This document shows, piece by piece, positions 12,355 through 15,063 of a stretch of 15,063 nt of DNA. The stretch's first letter is position 1. Each line of letters starts with the position of its first letter. A model generated the notes under the pieces. It was not told where the DNA came from, searched no databases, and saw only the letters and a program-made list of their open reading frames with translations. Both the position numbers and the translations under genes were made by a program. This stretch comes from Candidatus Faecousia faecipullorum (GTDB lineage Bacteria > Bacillota > Clostridia > Oscillospirales > Oscillospiraceae): positions 1 to 15,063 of the forward strand of contig DVJG01000062.1 of assembly GCA_018710805.1 (NCBI GenBank), in the 5' to 3' direction.

Positions 12355-13794
12355 ATGGGCACGCACTTCGGACCGGACTACTTGGAAAAAGTGTACGCCG
12401 GATGGCTGGGCAAGATCATTGGTGTCCGCTACGGCGCACCCATTGAGATGTGGACCAGCGAAGCCATTCGGGAATTCTACGGCGAGCTGGACGGCTATGT
12501 CAAGACCTACCGTGACTTTGCCGCCGACGACGATACAAACGGCCCTCTGTTTTTCATCCGGGCACTGGAAGACCTGGCCCAGGACGGAAAGCTGACACCT
12601 CAGCAGGTGGGCAGCACCGTCCTCAACTATGTATCCAATGGCTACGGCTTCTTCTGGTGGGGCGGCTACGGCATTTCCGCAGAGCACACCCTGTATGAGA
12701 ATCTGACCTGCGGCATTCAGGCCCCCCAGTCCGGTTCCGCAAGGCAGAACGGAATTGTGGTGGCGGAGCAGATCGGCGGACAGATTTTCATTGATTCCTG
12801 GGGTCTGGTGTTCCCGGGGGACTACCGGAAGGCCGCGGATTATGCCAAAATCGCAGCCAGCGTGGGCTGGGACGAAAACGGCATCTACGGCGGTATGTTT
12901 GTAGCTGCCTGCATCAGCGCCGCCTTTGAGGACCGGAATATGGAGCGCATTCTCCAAAAAGCCTTGTCCGTAATTCCCCAGGACTGCCAATATGCCTGCA
13001 TGGTCCGGGATGTCATGGCGTTTTACCAGGCACACCCCGAGGATTGGCATGGGTGCCTCGCATTCATCAAGGCCCATTACTGGAGCGACCGCTACCAGGG
13101 CTGGTGCCACATCATTCCCAACGCCGCCATTATTGTTCTTGCCATGCTCTACGGCCAGGGAGATTTTACCCGCACCTTGAATATCGGCAATATGTGCGGC
13201 TTTGACACAGACTGCAACGTGGGCAATCTGGGAACCATTTTAGGTGTGGCCAACGGCTTAGAGGGCATCGACTACAACAAATGGCGGGCGTCCATCCAGG
13301 ATTTCCAGGTTTGTTCCAGCGTTGTGGGTTCTTTGAACATTACAGATGCCGCTTCCTCGGCGCTTTACCTGGCCCGTCTGGCATACCAGACCGCCGGAGA
13401 GCCTCTGCCGGAAAAAATCCGGCAGCTGACCGAAGCACCCCGCCACTACCATTTTGAACTTCCCGGCTCTACCCAGTCGGTCCGCGCGGAAATTCTGCCC
13501 GGGGGAAACGATGGCCATCTCATCTCCCTTCTGAATACCGACGAGGCCGCGTTTACCGGGGAGAGAAGCCTCAAGGTCATGGCCACTCCCTTCGCTCCGG
13601 CAGGAAAGAGAAAACACTGCGAGCAGCTGGCTGGCCCTGCTTCTGTGCATGGCTATGGTCCTGTCCCTGTTCACCGGCTGCTCCGGCGCACAGACCCCAG
13701 AGGCCACTCAGGCTGCCGAAGCCACCACCGCCCAGTCCGAACCCCCGTCCGATACCGCCGCAGCGCCGGAAGAGCCCGTATTCCCCCTGCCTGA
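12355..13794 (+). CDS. ADP-ribosylglycohydrolase-family protein, C-terminus lost at a breakpoint near 13600
   Basis: The open frame is 479 codons, but only the first 415 or so look genuine. Family signatures: YAGWLGKIIGVRYGAPIE at residues 14-31; AADDDTNGP with Asp58-Asp60 and Thr61; and CGFDTDCNVGNLGTILGVANG with Asp284 and Asp286. These positions bind the metal pair in DraG-like glycohydrolases. After the catalytic domain a beta-rich domain begins (FELPGSTQSVRAEILPGG, SLKVMATPFAP). At about 13600 the protein turns into Arg/Pro/His-rich sequence (KRKHCEQL to IPPA). That stretch is the lipoprotein gene read in the wrong frame. Relatives I recall are much longer, with a complete C-terminal domain. 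AAGGAGG precedes the ATG. The substrate is unknown; the core may still be active. Confidence 0.85.
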   Translation: MGTHFGPDYLEKVYAGWLGKIIGVRYGAPIEMWTSEAIREFYGELDGYVKTYRDFAADDDTNGPLFFIRALEDLAQDGKLTPQQVGSTVLNYVSNGYGFFWWGGYGISAEHTLYENLTCGIQAPQSGSARQNGIVVAEQIGGQIFIDSWGLVFPGDYRKAADYAKIAASVGWDENGIYGGMFVAACISAAFEDRNMERILQKALSVIPQDCQYACMVRDVMAFYQAHPEDWHGCLAFIKAHYWSDRYQGWCHIIPNAAIIVLAMLYGQGDFTRTLNIGNMCGFDTDCNVGNLGTILGVANGLEGIDYNKWRASIQDFQVCSSVVGSLNITDAASSALYLARLAYQTAGEPLPEKIRQLTEAPRHYHFELPGSTQSVRAEILPGGNDGHLISLLNTDEAAFTGERSLKVMATPFAPAGKRKHCEQLAGPASVHGYGPVPVHRLLRRTDPRGHSGCRSHHRPVRTPVRYRRSAGRARIPPA

Positions 13795-15063
13795 AAAGGT
13801 GACCCTGTCCGGCTTTGGCTGCTCCTATCCCGGCCAGGTTGCATGGGAAACCATGCCCTTGTTTGAGGAGCTGGAAAAGCGCACCAATATCCACATCGAC
13901 TGGGAGTATATGGAGCAGAGCCCCCAGACCACTGAGCGGGTCAACATGATGTTCGCCAGCGGCGATATGCCCGGTATCTTTATCCGTGCCGGCCAGGGCG
14001 CCACAGACCGTACCACCGCTCTGAAGTGGGGCGAAGCAGGTCTGCTGATTGATATGGCTCCTCTGATTGACCAGTACGCCCCCCACCTGAAGGCCATGTT
14101 TGAAAAGTACCCCGCAGCCAAGGCCTCCAACATGACCCCCGACGGAAAGATCTACGTCCTGCCCACCATTTATGACTACAAGCCCTACCAGGTCTGGCGT
14201 GTCATGCAGATCAACACCAAGTGGCTGGAACGGGTCGGTATGGAAGAACCCAAGACCCTGGACGAGTTCACGGAAGTTCTGAAAGCCTTCCGGGACCAGG
14301 ACGCCAACGGCAACGGCGACCCCTCCGATGAAATCCCCTACTCCGCCCACAACTTCCCCATTTGCCTGCGTGGCATCCTGCCCGGCTTTGGCCTCAACTA
14401 CGCCTATGACCTGCCTGCCAAGTTTGAGGACGGCAAGTTCACCTCCATGGCCACCAGCGACGAATTCAAGGCCGCTCTGGAATACTGCAATATGCTCTAT
14501 ACCGAAGGCCTCCTGGACAACGAGATTTTCTCCCAGACCAACGCCCGGTACCATGGCTTTATGCCTGACGACCGCATCGGCGTTATGATGCTCCACCAGA
14601 CCCTGAATGCCGGTCCCGTGGCTCCCGACCTGAAGGGCATGGAACCCCTGATCGGACCTGCCGGTGCCGAGAACCGCGTCTGGAGCTTCTATAACCCCGT
14701 GGTCAACAACAACTGCTCCGCTTTCATCACCTCCAACTGCGAGGACCCCGTAGCTGCCATCAAGTGGCTGGATTATCTCTACTCCGAGGAAGGCAGCGAC
14801 CTGATTTGGATGGGCATTGAAGGCACCACCTACGAGGAAAATGCCGACGGCACCCTGTCCTATTTGGACGAGGTCGCCAAGGACCCCAAGGGCTTCTCCG
14901 CAGCCATGGGCAACTACAGCATCGTCTGGGGCAACGGCTCTGAGCCCGGCTGCTTCTCCGCACGTCAGCTGGAGCCCGGTCTGTCTCTGACCGTGGTGCC
15001 CGAAAACGAAAAGCGGGTTGATCCCTTCCTTCAGGACATTGCCACAACGCCTCTGCCCATTAT
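13649..15063 (+). CDS. Sugar ABC transporter substrate-binding lipoprotein (LplA-like), start codon lost, 3' end off window
   Basis: The frame is open from 13535 to the window end. Recognisable protein starts near 13604: ENTASSWLALLLCMAMVLSL, then FTGCSGAQ, a signal sequence with a lipobox (FTGC). No ATG, GTG or TTG precedes this segment. The first ATG, 13649, falls in the middle of the hydrophobic core and leaves only ten residues before the lipid Cys. The mature part begins with a Thr/Ala/Glu-rich spacer. Then come features of family-1 solute-binding proteins for oligosaccharides: ELEKRTNIHIDWEYME, MMFASGDMPGIFIRAG, and a calcium-loop-like DQDANGNGDPSDEIPYS. It should sit outside the membrane and deliver sugars to an ABC importer, whose genes would lie to the right. 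As it stands the gene may not be translated properly. Confidence 0.8.
   Translation, partial: MAMVLSLFTGCSGAQTPEATQAAEATTAQSEPPSDTAAAPEEPVFPLPEKVTLSGFGCSYPGQVAWETMPLFEELEKRTNIHIDWEYMEQSPQTTERVNMMFASGDMPGIFIRAGQGATDRTTALKWGEAGLLIDMAPLIDQYAPHLKAMFEKYPAAKASNMTPDGKIYVLPTIYDYKPYQVWRVMQINTKWLERVGMEEPKTLDEFTEVLKAFRDQDANGNGDPSDEIPYSAHNFPICLRGILPGFGLNYAYDLPAKFEDGKFTSMATSDEFKAALEYCNMLYTEGLLDNEIFSQTNARYHGFMPDDRIGVMMLHQTLNAGPVAPDLKGMEPLIGPAGAENRVWSFYNPVVNNNCSAFITSNCEDPVAAIKWLDYLYSEEGSDLIWMGIEGTTYEENADGTLSYLDEVAKDPKGFSAAMGNYSIVWGNGSEPGCFSARQLEPGLSLTVVPENEKRVDPFLQDIATTPLPI

Noticed and set aside
13577..14596. A 339-codon minus-strand frame opposite the lipoprotein.
   Set aside because: The plus strand encodes a recognisable solute-binding protein over the same stretch; the reverse product is Gly/Val-rich with no motif.

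Overview
The window looks like chromosome from a strictly anaerobic, fairly GC-rich gut Clostridium-class Firmicute. This is inferred from the rubrerythrin, rubredoxin and ferredoxin genes, an anaerobic sulfatase-maturating radical-SAM enzyme, strong AAGGAGG ribosome binding sites, Thr/Pro/Glu-rich secreted proteins and an LplA-like sugar-binding lipoprotein. A less GC-rich conjugative element is integrated at the left edge. No rRNA, tRNA or CRISPR array was seen.

Layout. (1) 1 to about 1960: the right end of an integrative element, with the tail of a small gene and a large serine recombinase. (2) 1967-4523: a divergent pair, a cysteine-type sulfatase (minus) and its probable activator anSME (plus). 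(3) 4697-5485: a cytosolic protein with a galactose-binding-like domain, ending in a strong terminator. (4) 5698-6765 (minus): a secreted protein with a Pro/Thr/Glu-rich linker. A 48-bp hairpin lies between the two convergent genes. (5) 6979-11562: a redox and metal cluster. It holds thioredoxin, a Crp/Fnr-type regulator (minus), a DUF134-NifX fusion with a His/Cys-rich tail, a protein with rubredoxin domains at both ends, a ferredoxin-rubrerythrin fusion and a ZIP metal transporter. (6) 11563-12354: a long non-coding stretch. It carries operator-like palindromes, a strong promoter and a 259-bp element bounded by perfect 35-bp inverted repeats around the 5' end of an insertion sequence. (7) 12355-15063: an ADP-ribosylglycohydrolase gene that breaks near 13600 and runs directly into a sugar-binding lipoprotein gene that has lost its start.

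How the genes may work together. anSME would convert Cys51 of the sulfatase to formylglycine without oxygen. The sulfatase has no signal peptide, so it probably acts on imported sulfated compounds. The redox cluster looks like an oxygen/peroxide defence unit: thioredoxin and iron-sulfur or rubredoxin carriers would feed a rubrerythrin peroxidase. Control may come from the Crp/Fnr regulator, whose own promoter faces that of the DUF134-NifX gene across a palindromic operator. The ZIP transporter and the His/Cys-rich tail add a metal-supply theme.

The most unusual points are two neighbouring in-frame fusions that each keep a good ribosome binding site and ATG at the domain junction (8471 and 10060), the divergent operator at 8028-8056, the glycohydrolase/lipoprotein breakpoint near 13600, and the inverted-repeat element at 12019-12277 placed between a promoter and the glycohydrolase gene.
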